Part shown: in pieces, positions 34,041-45,881 of the stretch | Layout of the letters: every line of letters begins with the position of its first letter | Position numbering within the stretch: the stretch's first letter is position 1 | Assembly: GCA_027627225.1 (NCBI GenBank) | Contig: CM051028.1 | Coordinates: 13,702,701-13,766,700, forward strand | Source of the DNA: Congeria kusceri | Lineage: Eukaryota > Mollusca > Bivalvia > Myida > Dreissenidae | Length of the DNA: 64,000 nucleotides | Direction: 5' to 3' | The notes under the pieces: generated by a model | The model's database searches: none | The model's input: the letters and a program-made list of their open reading frames with translations, nothing else | What the model was told of the DNA's origin: nothing | Position numbers and translations under genes: made by a program

Positions 34041-34308
34041 ATGAGGCGCGTCGTGGGAAAACCGGTCTTAATGCTTGTGCGTAAAGTGTAGTCCCAGATT
34101 AGCCTGTGCAGTCCGCACAGGCTAATCCAGGACGGTACTTTCCGCCTACAGTGGATTTATGTTTAGAAGAGACTTCCTTGAAACAGAAAATACCATAAAA
34201 GCGGAGAGTGTGGCCCCGGATTAGCCTGTGCGGACTGCACAGGCTGATCCGGGACGACACTTTACGCACATGCATTAGGCCTGGTTTTCCCACGATGCTT
34301 CATATATA
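34041..34308. mobile_element. Dreissena-type palindromic element, full length
   Basis: Ends ATGAGGCGCGTCGTGGGAAA and GGTTTTCCCACGATGCTTCA. It contains two internal palindromes of the GCCTGTGCGGACTGCACAGG type and GTGGATTTATGTTTAGAAGA between them. This is the most complete copy in the window. Confidence 0.85.
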
Positions 34309-34885
34309 AGTAGTGCTTGAATTTGTTGGGTGTGTTCAGAGATGGAAGTTTCTGTGAACTCTTTGAGGTTGTTGAAGTATTTCTCTCCTATGATGTGTTC
34401 TTAAAATTAAAAGCTTGTAAACTAAAGTTGAAGAAGTTTTGTAATAATTTTCCGATTGGATGTTTTGTCATCAATGTCAGTGTTTGAACTTTCTTTCATG
34501 CAAGTACAACAAACTAATTATTGTCCATTGTCTGCTGTAAGTGTGCGTTCTTCTTCAGAATCATTATTGTTCATATGATTTTCAGTGAAAATGATATTAG
34601 TATGATAGAAAATGCATTTTGTATGAGCTTGGAATGCCATGTTTTGTGGCTTTGTGTTTTAAGTGCACAGGTTTCTACTTAAACAAAAGGCAACATGCAC
34701 AGTGGTAACATGATCACATTACTGCAGTGTTGCAGTATGCTCTGTGTGCTAAGATACAATCTGTTTGAATACTTTGTTGAAAAGACAATGAAAGGTATGC
34801 TAGAATTTTTAGAGGTAAGTACCAGTTGAGACTTACATGTATTGACAATAAATCTTGCTATATTTTAAAACTTTTTACAATAAGT

Positions 34886-35065
34886 GTGTTGAAGTGTCCA
34901 GTAGTTAATACAAGTGTGGGTTTTGCCAGTGTTGAAGTGTCCAGTAGTTAATACAGGTGTGGGTTTTGCCAGTGTTGAAGTGTCCAGTAGTTAATACAAG
35001 TGTGGGTTTTGCCAGTGTTGAAGTGTCCAGTAATTAATACAAGTGTGGGTTTTGCCAGTGTTGAA
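34886..35065. repeat. 43-bp minisatellite, four copies
   Basis: Unit GTGTTGAAGTGTCCAGTAGT + TAATACAAGTGTGGGTTTTGCCA starts at 34886, 34929, 34972 and 35015, with a partial unit at 35058. It lies in intron 4, about 350 bp before exon 5. Confidence 0.95.
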
Positions 35066-35412
35066 GAAGTGGTTTGAACTGTTTATTTTATCTGTATTGC
35101 CTTTTGTTTTGAATACAGTAATTTGTATCCATTTTGACTGCTCTTAAGTAAATTCCCAAACTTTCACTTAAAAAAGTTATCTTACTTTTACTTGTCAGCC
35201 ATCTAAACAGACCATGTAATTGTGCTATACTTTGTATAAGACCCTATGCAGCAAGGATTTTGCAGTCTGATTATCATTTCACTGTCTCTACCACCTGACG
35301 ACTTGTCAGCAGAAACAGGCCCCAATGGAAGTTGTTGCCAGAGCTTTCCTTAGCTATCTTTGACCACAAGTTCGACCTGCATCCTTTTCCAACTCCTGTC
35401 GTCTGGTTTCAG

Positions 35413-35534
35413 ATCTCGGTATGGACCTGGAGACTCTCACACAGTGGCTGGATGGCATAGAGGATCATCTCCGCACTCAGATGTCCCATGCCTGGCAGTA
35501 CGAGGAACTGGAGGCTGTCCTCAGTGAACATAAG
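35413..35534 (+). CDS. Spectrin-repeat protein, coding exon 5 (start of spectrin repeat 2)
   Basis: 122 bp; with the carried base it encodes residues 262-302, ending in phase 0. The acceptor is TGGTTTCAG ending at 35412, with a long pyrimidine-rich tract before it, and the donor is GTAAGG at 35535. MDLETLTQWLDGIEDHL is helix A of the next spectrin repeat, with W273 exactly 102 residues after W171; canonical repeats are about 106 residues. YEELEAVLSEHK begins helix B, so the repeat is cut by the intron and must continue in an exon beyond. I found no convincing next exon in the remaining 28.5 kb, so the gene extends outside the window. Family alternatives are nesprin, AKAP6, CCDC141 or dystrophin-like proteins. 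Confidence 0.78.
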
Positions 35535-35544
35535 GTAAGGCAGA

Positions 35545-35805
35545 CCAGGGCATAGGAGGTCATAAAAGGTCGCAAAATGTTATATGAGGTCATATAAGGT
35601 CATATGAGCTGATACAATATCATCAAGTCACATGATGTCGTACAAGAACTTACTAGGTCATGTGAGGTTATATAAGGCCGTAAAATGTTATATGAGGTCA
35701 TTTAAGGTCATACGAGGTCATACAATCATAATGTCATATGATGTCTGAGAAGCTCTTACAAAGTCATGAAGTTATATGAGGTCATGGAAGGTCATATTAA
35801 GTCCG
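35545..35805. repeat. Degenerate GGTCATA short repeat
   Basis: Some twenty AGGTCATA/AGGTCATATAA-like words, directly behind the exon 5 donor. It could be a decayed microsatellite. Confidence 0.6.
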
Positions 35806-36540
35806 TAGGGAATGTGGTTCATCCAGACTTTTGATGAAGAACTGTACACCTATTTTAAGTAGTAAGGTGAGGAACATAATGGCGTACAGCCCAGAACACA
35901 AAGTTTAGCATTTTGAAGTGGTCCTGTATCAGGAGAATGCTTTCTGTTCTGTGTGTGAATGAAACAAGTCAGAGAATTAACAAACATAACATTGACCTTA
36001 TTATACGGTCGATGTACATGTAGATTTGTAACAGATCTTAAGTAGATTGCTGATTGGGTTTAAACATCGTATCGACATATTGTACACATATTCCTCTGGG
36101 AGAACAAGGAAGCTATGTTTCTCTTTGAGAAAACAAAGTAGATGGTATAATGTCCGGAATCATTGCTTTGACACTTGACTCTTATATTAATTCACCAAAC
36201 ATTAAATATGTACACTTGATCTTTCCTTGGAATATAGTTTATGTTCTATTAATTTATAACTGCTGTTCCCCCCTGTAAAGGATGTAGGTGTTAGCATGGT
36301 ACATTAGGTAGTGAGACATTTAAATATTTAGTGAAGCATTTCAGAATGTATTAAAGCAAAGCATGATTATCTGTTACCTAAAACCATCCCGACATGCATT
36401 CATTCTGTAATGAATACTTGTTCTGGATTGTTATTCAGCCGTGACAAGTTTGTCATGCGATTATGTGACATGCCTCAATCGTGTGATGTTGCATTGTCTG
36501 GATTCAGATGTAAGGTTTATTAACTTGAGTGTTGAATTGT
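35806..36540. other. Intron 5, unannotated part
   Basis: No exon or repeat recognised. The stretch is AT-rich. Confidence 0.35.
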
Positions 36541-36765
36541 GGCGTGTTGTGGGAAAACCGGGCTTTATGCATGTGCGTAAAGTGCAGTCCGCACAGGCTA
36601 ATTCAGGACGGCACTTTCCGCCCACAGTGGATTTATGTTTAGAAGAGACTTCCTTGAAACAGAAATACCATAAAAGCGCAAAGTGTCGTACGGGATTAGA
36701 CAGGTTAATCGGGGACGACACTTTATGCACATGCATTAAGCCCGGTTTTCCCACGACACGCCTTA
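36541..36765. mobile_element. Dreissena-type palindromic element, partly deleted
   Basis: Ends GGCGTGTTGTGGGAAAACCG and CGGTTTTCCCACGACACGCC. The left palindrome is half lost (GCAGTCCGCACAGGCTAATT only) and the right one is shortened. Confidence 0.8.
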
Positions 36766-37267
36766 ATTATAAATTCAATAGCTGTTTTTAGCTCACCTGA
36801 GCACAAAGTGCTCATGGTGAGCTTTTGTGATTGCCCGTTGTCCGTCATGCGTGCGTGCCTGCGTGCGTGCGTGCGTCGTCAACTTTTCATTCAAACAACA
36901 TCTCCTCCTAAATCGCTTGGCAGATTTTCACCAAACTTCACAGGAATGATCCTTGGGTGGACCTCTTTCAAAGTTGTTCAAATCTTTCCGGTCTGCTGCA
37001 TATGTAGGTCACCAGAGCTAAAAATAGATTTTAAAATTGAAAACTTTAAAAATCTTCTCCTATGAAACCGCAAGGCTCAGTGCTTTCATATTTGATGTGT
37101 GACATCCTCTAGTGGTCCTCTGCTAAGATTGTTCAAATGATGCCCTTGGGGTCAAAAGTGGCCACGCCCTAGGGTCACATGGTTTATATAGACTTGTATA
37201 GCAAAATGACTTTAAAAATCTTCTCCTCTGAAACCGCAAGGCCTAGAGGTTTCATATTGGGTATGTA

Positions 37268-37382
37268 ACATTGTATAGTGGTCCTCTACAAAGATTGTTC
37301 AAATGATGCCCCTGGGGTTTGGCCAGTTTTGACCCCAGGGGCATCATTTGAACAATCTTTGTAGAGGACCACTATACAATGT
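37268..37382. repeat. Perfect 51-bp inverted duplication
   Basis: Arms at 37268-37318 and 37332-37382 are exact reverse complements around a 13-bp loop. The arm is a piece of the ~165-bp unit (GTGGTCCTCTACAAAGATTG ... CCCCTGGGGT). Confidence 0.95.
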
Positions 37383-37895
37383 CACATGGTTTATATAGAC
37401 TTAAATAGCAAAATGACTTTAAAAATCTTCTCCTCTGAAAGCGCAAGGCCCAGAGGTTTCATATTTGGTATGTAGCATTGCATAGTGGTCCTCTACAAAG
37501 ATTGTTGAAATGATGCCCCTGGGGTCAAAACTGGCCACAATCCGGGGATCACATGGTTTATACAGACTTAAATAGCCAAATGACTTTTAAAATCTTCTCC
37601 TCTGAAACTGCAAGGCCTAGAGGTTTCATATTCGATAGGTAACATTGCATAATGGTCCTCTACAAAGTTTGTTCAAATGATGCCCCTGGGGTGAAAATTG
37701 GCCACACCCCGGGGATGACATGGTTTATATAGACTTAAATAGCAAAATGACTTGTAAAATCTTCTCCTCTGAATCCGCAAGGCCCAAAGGTTTTATATTT
37801 GGTAAGTAACATTGTGTAGTGGTCCTCTACCAAGATTGTTTAAATTATGCTCCTGGGGTCAAAACTGACTACACCCCAGGGGTCACATTGTTTAT

Positions 37896-38607
37896 ACTGC
37901 AGCACTATAATTTCAATAAGCCTCCTTAACACTCAAAAATCAACACAGCAGAGGACATTCCAGCCAGGTGTATACAGTGTGCTTTTTTTAGATCTTATAA
38001 AACCAGCTAGCAAGTTACACATTGTTGTGAGGGTGCTTTAGAGAATCGTTGGAGATGACCATTGAAATGCATAGAAAATGTTACCCACTAGCATGGTCAA
38101 TCATGTTGTTGTGTAAGTAAATTAGCTGGATGTAATGTTTAGGCAATGTGTAAGAAATGTAGTCAATCAGTCTTAGTATATAAGACCGTCTTATATCATA
38201 TATTTTCACTTTAGATCTACTACATTGAATTTGTTTACAGGCGAAGTGTAAATTTCTAATTTAATAATGAAATGCCAAATATAAAATTATAGCATTAGAT
38301 CTATAAGTAGTCTAACTTAGGTGGAACTGCACAATTTTTTGTAAGACAAAATGAATCAGCAATCGAGTCTGTGGCTCTGACTCTGCAGTCTGTTTCACCA
38401 GCATGTACAGAAACATGTAGCATAGAGCCTAAAGTCTAGTCATCTACTTTAAACCTTTCATTTGTACAGTTTAATTAAATGTGTTCAGCACACAAAAAAC
38501 TACACACAGATCATGTCTCTCCAACAAAGTTCTTATTGCTTTGTTGGCAGCCTCTACCCAAGGACCTCTTCTCAGAAGAATAACTTTTTAGTACCAGATA
38601 TTGGACA
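37896..38607. other. Insertion inside the AGCTCACCTGAG element
   Basis: About 710 bp without the internal unit, absent from the second copy at 43.1-45.0 kb. No terminal repeats were identified. Alternatively it separates two partial elements. Confidence 0.45.
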
Positions 38608-40382
38608 GGGCTTTCATATTTGATATGTGACATCCTGTAGTGGTCCTCTACTAAGATTGTTCAAATGATACCCCTGGGGTCAAAACTGGCCATGCCCTAG
38701 GGGTCACCAGGTTTATATAGACTTAAATAGCAAAATGGCTTTAAAAATCTTCTTCTCTGAAACTGCAAGGCCCAGAGGTTTCATATTTGGTATGTAACAT
38801 TGTATAGTGATCCTCTACAAAGACTGCTCAAATGATGCCCCTGGGGTCAAAACTGGTCACACCCCAGGGCTCACATGGTTGATATGGACTTAAATAGCAA
38901 GATGACTTTAAAAATCTTCTCCTCTGAAACTGCAAGGCCTAGAGATTTCATATGTGGTATCTGACATTTTATAGTGGTCCTCTGCAAAGCTTGTTCAAAT
39001 GATGTCCCATTGGTCAAAACTGGCCCTGCCCTGGGGGTCACATTGTTTATATAGACTTAAATAGCCAAATGGCTTCAAAATTTCCTGAAATCACATTTTT
39101 TTCGTATGTGATATGTAACATTGTATAGTGGTCCTCTACAAAGATTTTTCAAATTATGCCCCTGGGGTAAAAAGTGGCCATGACCCGGGGCGTCACATGA
39201 TTTATATAGACTTATATGGCAAGTGGGCCTTAAAAATCTTCCTTGTTGAAACCGTAAGGCCCAGAGGTTTTATATTTTGCATAAAACATTGTGGAGTGGT
39301 CATCTACAAAGATTGTTCAAATGATGTCCCAGGGGTTAAAATTGGCCACCCCCTGGGTCACATGGTTTATATACATTTAAATAGCAAAATGACTTGAAAA
39401 ATCTCCTCTGATACCGCAAGGCCCAGTGTAATCATATTGGGTATCTAACATTGAAAAGTGGTCCACTACAAATATTGTTCAAATTATGCCCCTGGGGTAC
39501 AAGGTGGCCATGCCCTGTGGGTCACATGGTTTATATAGAATAAAAAAATATCTGAACTTGCAAGGCCCAGATCTTTATACTCAGGTAAGGCGTTTAGTGC
39601 CATTTTTCCCTCTTGTTATTAGCCATTATGCCTTAAACTCAGGTGAGCGACCTAAGGCCATCATGGCCCTCTTGTTCAATAGCAGTTTGTATACAAGTTC
39701 GTTTTTGTACATGGCAAGGGAAACAATCAAGATGGAACTGTTTGTTATGCAGTTGGGATATTATCTCCCTTCCTGACTGTGTCAAGGGAAATAGCTGTGT
39801 ACAACAGAGGTGTTGTCAAAAAATAAGTTTTCTTCCAAAATTATACAAAACATTATGATATGAAAAGAACAAATAACTGATTTCAATGCTCTTAATTGTA
39901 AAAAATACAAATAAATAAATTGCCTTCATTTTTGTCCATCTTCAATTTATTTTGTCCATCTTCATTTAATTTGTAATATGTTATACACGAATTGTAAAAA
40001 TAAGATAACAAAAATCAAGTACTTCGTTACTTCAGCTATTCGAAGATGAAGAGAATGTTAAATTTAACGTAGAATGACCTTTTATTTTCAATAGAGTATT
40101 GTGGTAAAAGTGGTGGGAATGAAAAAATATATTCAAGCCCAAAAACTCAAGATCTGTAATAAAAATATTGTGGTTAGGTATTCATTATGTCCACATGCCG
40201 TGTCGACATCATTGAAATAGATAGGGAAAGTTTTGACAATAAATTGTAATAAATTGTAAATTTTTAAACTTTATGAACACAACTTTGGCTATAAAATGGT
40301 CTTTTCCCATTATTTGGTCATAGAAAAATATGCCTTTTGAAAATTTGAACAACACGCAAAAATTGAATGAAATATGATTGTA

Positions 40383-40586
40383 TCAATGTAGATTTATATT
40401 ATTAGAGTCTCCAAAGATTGTAGTCACTGGTTTGATTTCCATTTTGGAGTCACTGTATTGTGTCGCGTGAAAAGGCGACATACAGGGGTTACTTATGGTG
40501 GCGTTGGCGGCGTTGTTGGCGGCATTTTCAGCGGCGTCCCCTTCAGTTTGTGCAGACAATAATTTGAGAAGTTTTTGTGCAATCAT
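40383..40586 (-). other. Unrecognised 67-codon ORF with Ala/Asn-rich part
   Basis: The frame has unusually balanced composition for this region, with an A-E-N-A-A-N-N-A-A-N-A stretch (residues 18-28) written in GC-rich GGCGGCGTT-like codons. No family is recognised and no splice partner is evident. It lies about 80 bp from the 57-bp array. It could be a chance frame on a short GC-rich GGCGTTGGCGGCGTT repeat. Confidence 0.15.
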
Positions 40587-40664
40587 TATGAAACTTTAGG
40601 GAGAATTGTAAGTAGGCATAAAAAGAAAGGTTAATTTCGATTTAGGGCATATTTGCTTTTATCG

Positions 40665-41520
40665 TACTTGAGTTATGCCCCATCGGGTGACACATCCGAC
40701 TTGCGGAGTTCTAGTTTATCGTACTTGAGTTATGCCCCATCGGGTGACACATCCGACTCGCGGAGTTCTATTTTATCGTACTTGAGTTATGCCCCATCGG
40801 GTGACACTTCCGACTTGCGAAGTTCTATTTTATCGTACTTGAGTTATGCCCCATCGGGTGACACATCGGCTTGCAGAGTTCTATTTTATCGTACTTGAGT
40901 TATGCCCCATCGGGTGACACATCCGACTCACGGAGTTCTATTTTATCATACTTGAGTTATGCCCCATCGGGTGACACATCCGACTCGAGGAGTTCTATTT
41001 TATATTACTTGAGTTATGCCCCATCGGGTGACACATCCGACTCGCGGAGTTCTATTTTATCGTACTTGAGTTATGCCCCATCGGGTGACACATCCGACTC
41101 GCGGAGTTCTATTTTATCGTACTTGAGTTATGCCCCATCGGGTGACACATCCGACTCGCGGAATTCTATTTTATCGTACTTGAGTTATGCCCCATCGGGT
41201 GACACATCCGACTCGCGGAGTTCTATTTTATCGTACTTGAGTTATGCCCCATCGGGTGACACATCCGACTTGCGGAGTTCTATTTTATCGTACTTGAGTT
41301 ATGCCCCATCGGGTGACACATCTGACTCACGGAGCTCTATTTATAGTACTTGAGTTATGCCCCATCGGGTGACACATCCGACTCGAGGAGTTCTATTTTA
41401 TCGTACTTGAGTTATGCCCCATCGGGTGACACATCCGACTCGCGGAGTTCTATTTTATCGTACTTGAGTTACTCCCCTTCGGGTGACACATCCGACTTGC
41501 AGAGTTGTAGTGTTATTTTT
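40665..41520. repeat. 57-bp minisatellite, 15 copies
   Basis: Copies start (TACTTGAG) at 40665, 40722, 40779, 40836, 40892, 40949, then every 57 to 41291, then 41347, 41404 and 41461. The unit is TACTTGAGTTATGCCCCATC GGGTGACACATCCGACTCGC GGAGTTCTATTTTATCG. The period equals 19 codons, so the + strand reads as long repeated ORFs (SYLSYAPSGDTSDSRSSIL). Two 1-bp deletions change the frame, which argues against a coding role. Confidence 0.95.
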
Positions 41521-41864
41521 GTTTTAATTCGTTATGAAATGAAAATAAATCATTCTTTTTCAAGATAACCGGTTTTCCATACGGGCATTTTCCCAAAAGA
41601 TTAGCAACTCTCTTTTCTCTAAAAAAACAAACAAGAACAGGCTACCATGTCAAGAATATTAAATAAAAAATAGGTCCTGTTCAGGTTTAAAAGATAAGCG
41701 AGCTTGTTGCAATATTTAATACAGTAACATATGCTGCACAATCGATACTTAATTAGCTTCTTGCATCATCCATTTCCATGACGATGCAGTGTTTTTATAT
41801 CAGCCTACCTGAGAATTGGAAGTGTCATGTTGTCGTTATGTGTAAAATCAATACCATGATGTTA

Positions 41865-42100
41865 ATCACTCGAGAGTCAATACACGGAATAGTTAGTTGA
41901 ATGTAGTCTTTGGTAATGCCATACAAATAAATACTCATTTGTTTCATGTGTTAATAGTAACCCATGTAGTTCTTGAACACAAATAAATACAGTTTAAAAA
42001 TTGTCAGTCATTAAATGCTCGAAGCATGGAATAGTTAGTTGAATGTAGCCTCAAGTGATGCCATTAAAATAAATACTGTTTTGTTTCATGTATAATATCT
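41865..42100. repeat. ~137-bp tandem duplication, two diverged copies
   Basis: GGAATAGTTAGTTGAATGTA G(T/C)C followed by an AATAAATACT...TTTTGTTTCATGT part occurs near 41887 and 42028. Confidence 0.65.
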
Positions 42101-42459
42101 TATTAAATTAACCCAGTGTTTGAATTAAAAACAATTAGTCCCTTGCCAAAAACATTATGCAATTCACTAAATTTTGCACTTACCTGGCTAACTAAAATTT
42201 TAAGATATACTTGCCCGAAGACTGTAGGAAGGTCTGATGATACATATTGAAAAAAAAATAAAAAATTTCAAACACTATTTATATCTCAGCTAAACAATTT
42301 TTGATCGTTGTTTTCTAAAAGCTTACAAACTGAAACAAAAAGTAAGTGTTATGTCAGCAAGAGGTTATTGGCAATATGTATGCATTGTATTGAATTATAA
42401 GAGTCAATGTTACATATATATGATGCGTGCCTTGCATAATTATACATGAGTATAAAATC

Positions 42460-42817
42460 AGTGTTTTATTTAGGGCCGATTTGGGGCCAAAATTCGGCCC
42501 GATTCTCCTGCTTAAAAAGTATATATTTTTCCCCTGTATTTACCTTTAAATTCCCCTCAGAATTTACATTTATTTGGAAAAAAAAACTTGACCAAAATCG
42601 GACAGGAATTTTGGTAACAACCCCAGCATTTTTTTATCAAACCAAGTTTGTGAGTTATCATTTGTGGCAAAACAATTGATTAATGTTTTATAACAAAGTT
42701 GAATATAAAAATGTTATAATGCTTTTCTACAAAAACAATTCCCCTTGTGCCGTAAAATTCCCTGTCTGAAGGGCCCCGCCACCTTTCCCCCAAAGGTGAA
42801 AAAAACGCTGAAATTTA
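42460..42817 (+). mobile_element. MITE with CAGTGTTTT ends (copy 2)
   Basis: Starts CAGTGTTTTATTTAGGGCCG and ends GGTGAAAAAAACGCTG. The interior aligns with 18478-18807 (GGGCCGATTTGGGGCCAAAA, GAAGGGCCCCGCCACCTTTC). Confidence 0.75.
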
Positions 42818-43098
42818 TAATACAAATGATACTTATGAAATATAACATAAAACTGTCTGGCTCAGATAAAAAGTCTTATTGTATAAAAGTCAAGTCCACA
42901 GATCAACTAGGATCAATCATGAAAATTGGGCAAAACATTTTTTCCTTAAAAAAGCGATCAAAAACATGTCTTCATGTAAGGAATTCAATAAATTCATGAT
43001 GCATTTCGGTGATCAAATTAATTATTTCAGTTCTAAAAATAATGCTTGCAACGACATAGGAAATATTGACCTCTCTAAAGTTGGTGCAATGTGTTTTT

Positions 43099-45012
43099 AG
43101 CTCACCTGAGCACAAAGTGCTCATGGTGAGCTTTTGTGATCGCCCGTTGTCCGTCGTGCGTGTGTGCGTGCGTGCGTGTGTGCGTGCGTCAACTTTTCAT
43201 TCAAACAACATCTCCTCCTAAACCGCTTGGCAGATTTTCAACAAACTTCACAGGAATGATCCTTGGGTGGACCTCTTTCAAAGTTGTTCAAATCTTTCCG
43301 GTCCGCTGAATATGTAGGTCACCAGAGCTAAAAATATATTTAAAAAATGAAAACTTTAAAAATCTTCTTCTATGAAACCGCAAGGCTCAGACCTTACATA
43401 TTTGATATGTGACATCCTCTAGAGGTCCTCTACAAAGATTGTTCTAATTATGCCCCTGGGGTCAAAACGGGCTACGCCCGGGGGGGTCACATGGTTTAAT
43501 AGAATATATAGCAAAATGACTTTAAAAATCTTCTCCTCTGAAACCACAAGGCCCAGAGATTTCATATTTGGTATGTAACATCCAATAGTGGTCCTCTACA
43601 AAGATTTTCAAATTTTGCCCCTGGGGTCAAAACTGGCCACACCCCGGGGGTCTCATGGTTTATATAGACTATATAGCAAAATGACTTTAAAAATCTTCTC
43701 CTCTGAAACCGCAAGGCCCAGAGGTTTCATCTTTGGTATGTAACATCCTTTAGTGGTCCTTTACAAAGTTTGTTCAAATTATGCCCCTGGAGTCAAAACG
43801 GGCCACGCCCTGGGGGTCACATGGTTTATATAGAATATATAGCAAAATTACTTAAAAACTCTTCTCCTCTGAAACCACAAGGCTCAGAGGTTTCATATTT
43901 GGTATGTAACATCCTATTGTGGTCCTCTACAAAGATTGTTCAAATTATGCCCTTGGGGTCAAAACTGGCCATGCCTCCGGGGGTCTCATGGTTTATATAG
44001 AATATATAGCAAAATGACTTTTAAAATCTTCTCCTCTGAAATTGCAAGGCCCAGAGGTTTCATATTTGGTATGACACATTGTTTAGTGGTCCTGAACAAA
44101 GTTTGTTCAAATTATGCCCCTGGGGTCAAAACGGGCCACACCCCGGGGGTCACATGGTTTATATAGAATAAATAGCAAAATGACTTTTAAAATCTTCTCC
44201 TCTGAAACCACAAGGCCCAGAGGTTTCATATTTGGTATGTAACATCCTATAGTGGTCCTCTACAAAGATTGTTCAAATTATGCCCCCGGGGTCAAAACTG
44301 GCCACGCCCAGGGGGTCACATGGTTAATATAGACTTAAATAGCAAAATGACTTTAAAATTCTTCTGCTCTGAAACCACAAGGCCTAGAGGTTTCATATTT
44401 GGTTTGTAACATTGTATAGTGGTCCTTTACAAAGAATGTTCAAATTATGCCCCTGGGGTCAAAACTGGCCACGCGTCGGGGGTCTCGTGGTTTATATAGA
44501 CTTAAATAGCAAAATGACTTTTAAAATCTTCTCCTCTGAAACGGCAAGGCCCACAGCTTTCCTATATTTGTTACGTAACATTGCATAGTGGTCCTCTCCA
44601 AAGATTGTTCAAATTATACCCCTGGGGTCAAATCTGGCCACCCCCAAGGGGTCACATAGTTTATATAGACTTAAATGGTAAAATGAGTTTAAAATCTTTA
44701 CCTGAAACCGCAAGGCCCAAAGCTTTCCTATATTTGGTACGTAACATAGTGGTCCTCTCCAAAGATTGTTCAAATTATGCCCCTGGGGTCAAATCTGGCC
44801 ACCCCCCAAGGGGTCACATGGTTTATATAGACTTAAATAGCAAAATCACTTAAAAAATCTTTACCTGAAACTGCAAGGCCCAGAGGTTTGTTCAAGGTTA
44901 TTCAACTTATGCCCCTGGGATAAAAATAAGCCATGCCTCTGGGATGCAAATTCCAATTGGGTTGCATGGTCTCAGGTGAGCGTCTTAGGGCCCTCAGGGC
45001 CCTCTTGTTTTT
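43099..45012 (+). mobile_element. AGCTCACCTGAG element (copy 2)
   Basis: Same head (AGCTCACCTGAGCACAAAGT, GTGCGTGCG-rich patch at 43157-43190) and tail (CTCAGGTGAGCGTCTTAGGG CCCTCAGGGCCCTCTTG) as copy 1, with about ten ~165-bp units between. The word GCTCACCTGAG is inverted at the two ends. The repeated 70-90 codon frames are read-through. Confidence 0.8.
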
Positions 45013-45485
45013 AATCACCAAATCTACTGTACAGATTAAGATCCAATAGAAATGTCTTGACTGTCACAGCTTGGGTAGCTAATCTCTCATGTATGGTAAA
45101 TCTTGGGCAACAAAAATCAATGTCACAACTGGTGATATTTCACATAATGTCAAGACAGGACGTACATTATCGCATCATATTCCTACCGTGTCTTATAATA
45201 TACGAAACATTAGTTGTAACAGCAGGCCACAGCTTTCTAGTTCTAACAATTTACAGTCTGGTGATTCTTACAAAAGGATTTTCATCAGATTTGTCTTTAA
45301 ATTAAGTTGTCACGATGGGAAAGACGTCTTTCTTTATGTTGGAGTGTACATTTTGGTGTCCCAGAATTGGTGAATTTATTCTCAAAGTCTTGAAAATTAT
45401 CAAGTAAACAAGTATAGGGAATGATCTAGGATCAAAACAGTGACAGGGTGCTGCTAAAAAGGAGCATGGGGGAAACCCAGACCAG

Positions 45486-45748
45486 GGCCCATATTCACAA
45501 AGCTCCTAAGGGAATACTTAAGTAAATTTCTTAAATTCACAAAATTCCTTAAATCTGTGGCTGTTTCATGTATAGGTCATTTTACATAAAAATGCCTCAA
45601 ACTAGTAAATATTGCTTAGATGTTTCATATTTTACCCTTTTGTAATCATAAATTATTTGATTTCACATTGAAAATTTTTCTGAAATGTTCACTTAAGTAC
45701 AACTTAAGTTAAGATTTCCCTTAGGAGCATTGTGAATAGCAGCCCAGT
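45486..45748. mobile_element. MITE, TTCACAAAGCTCCTAAGG family
   Basis: GGGCCCATATTCACAAAGCT CCTAAGGGAA at the left, TTCCCTTAGGAGCATTGTGA ATAGCAGCCC at the right. The interior is distinct from the 33.5-kb copies. Confidence 0.75.
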
Positions 45749-45881
45749 TCTCTTGATATTTTGTTATAACTTGATTAACCCAAGGTTTTTATCAATTTAA
45801 TGCTTCTAACTAATGCTTTGAAACGTTGTCTGTTCATTTGTAATTTAATATTTGCAAATATATATTGAATTTTACAGCCGG

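Larger units (their letters stand above)
36790..39680 (+). mobile_element. AGCTCACCTGAG element with ~165-bp internal units (copy 1)
   Basis: Starts AGCTCACCTGAGCACAAAGT and ends with CTCAGGTGAGCGACCTAAGG ... CCCTCTTGTTC. The interior has about a dozen diverged units with GTGGTCCTCTACAAAGATTG, ATGCCCCTGGGGTCAAAACT, GGTCACATGGTTTATATAGA and AATCTTCTCCTCTGAAACCG. A non-homologous ~710-bp segment (about 37896-38607) interrupts it. The TGCG-rich stretch near 36848 is part of the head. All ORFs inside are repeat read-through. Confidence 0.75.

Noticed and set aside
36808..44853. ORFs with recurring VLYKDFSNYAPGVK-like peptides
   Set aside because: They come from translating the ~165-bp unit of the AGCTCACCTGAG element; stops and frame changes differ in every unit.
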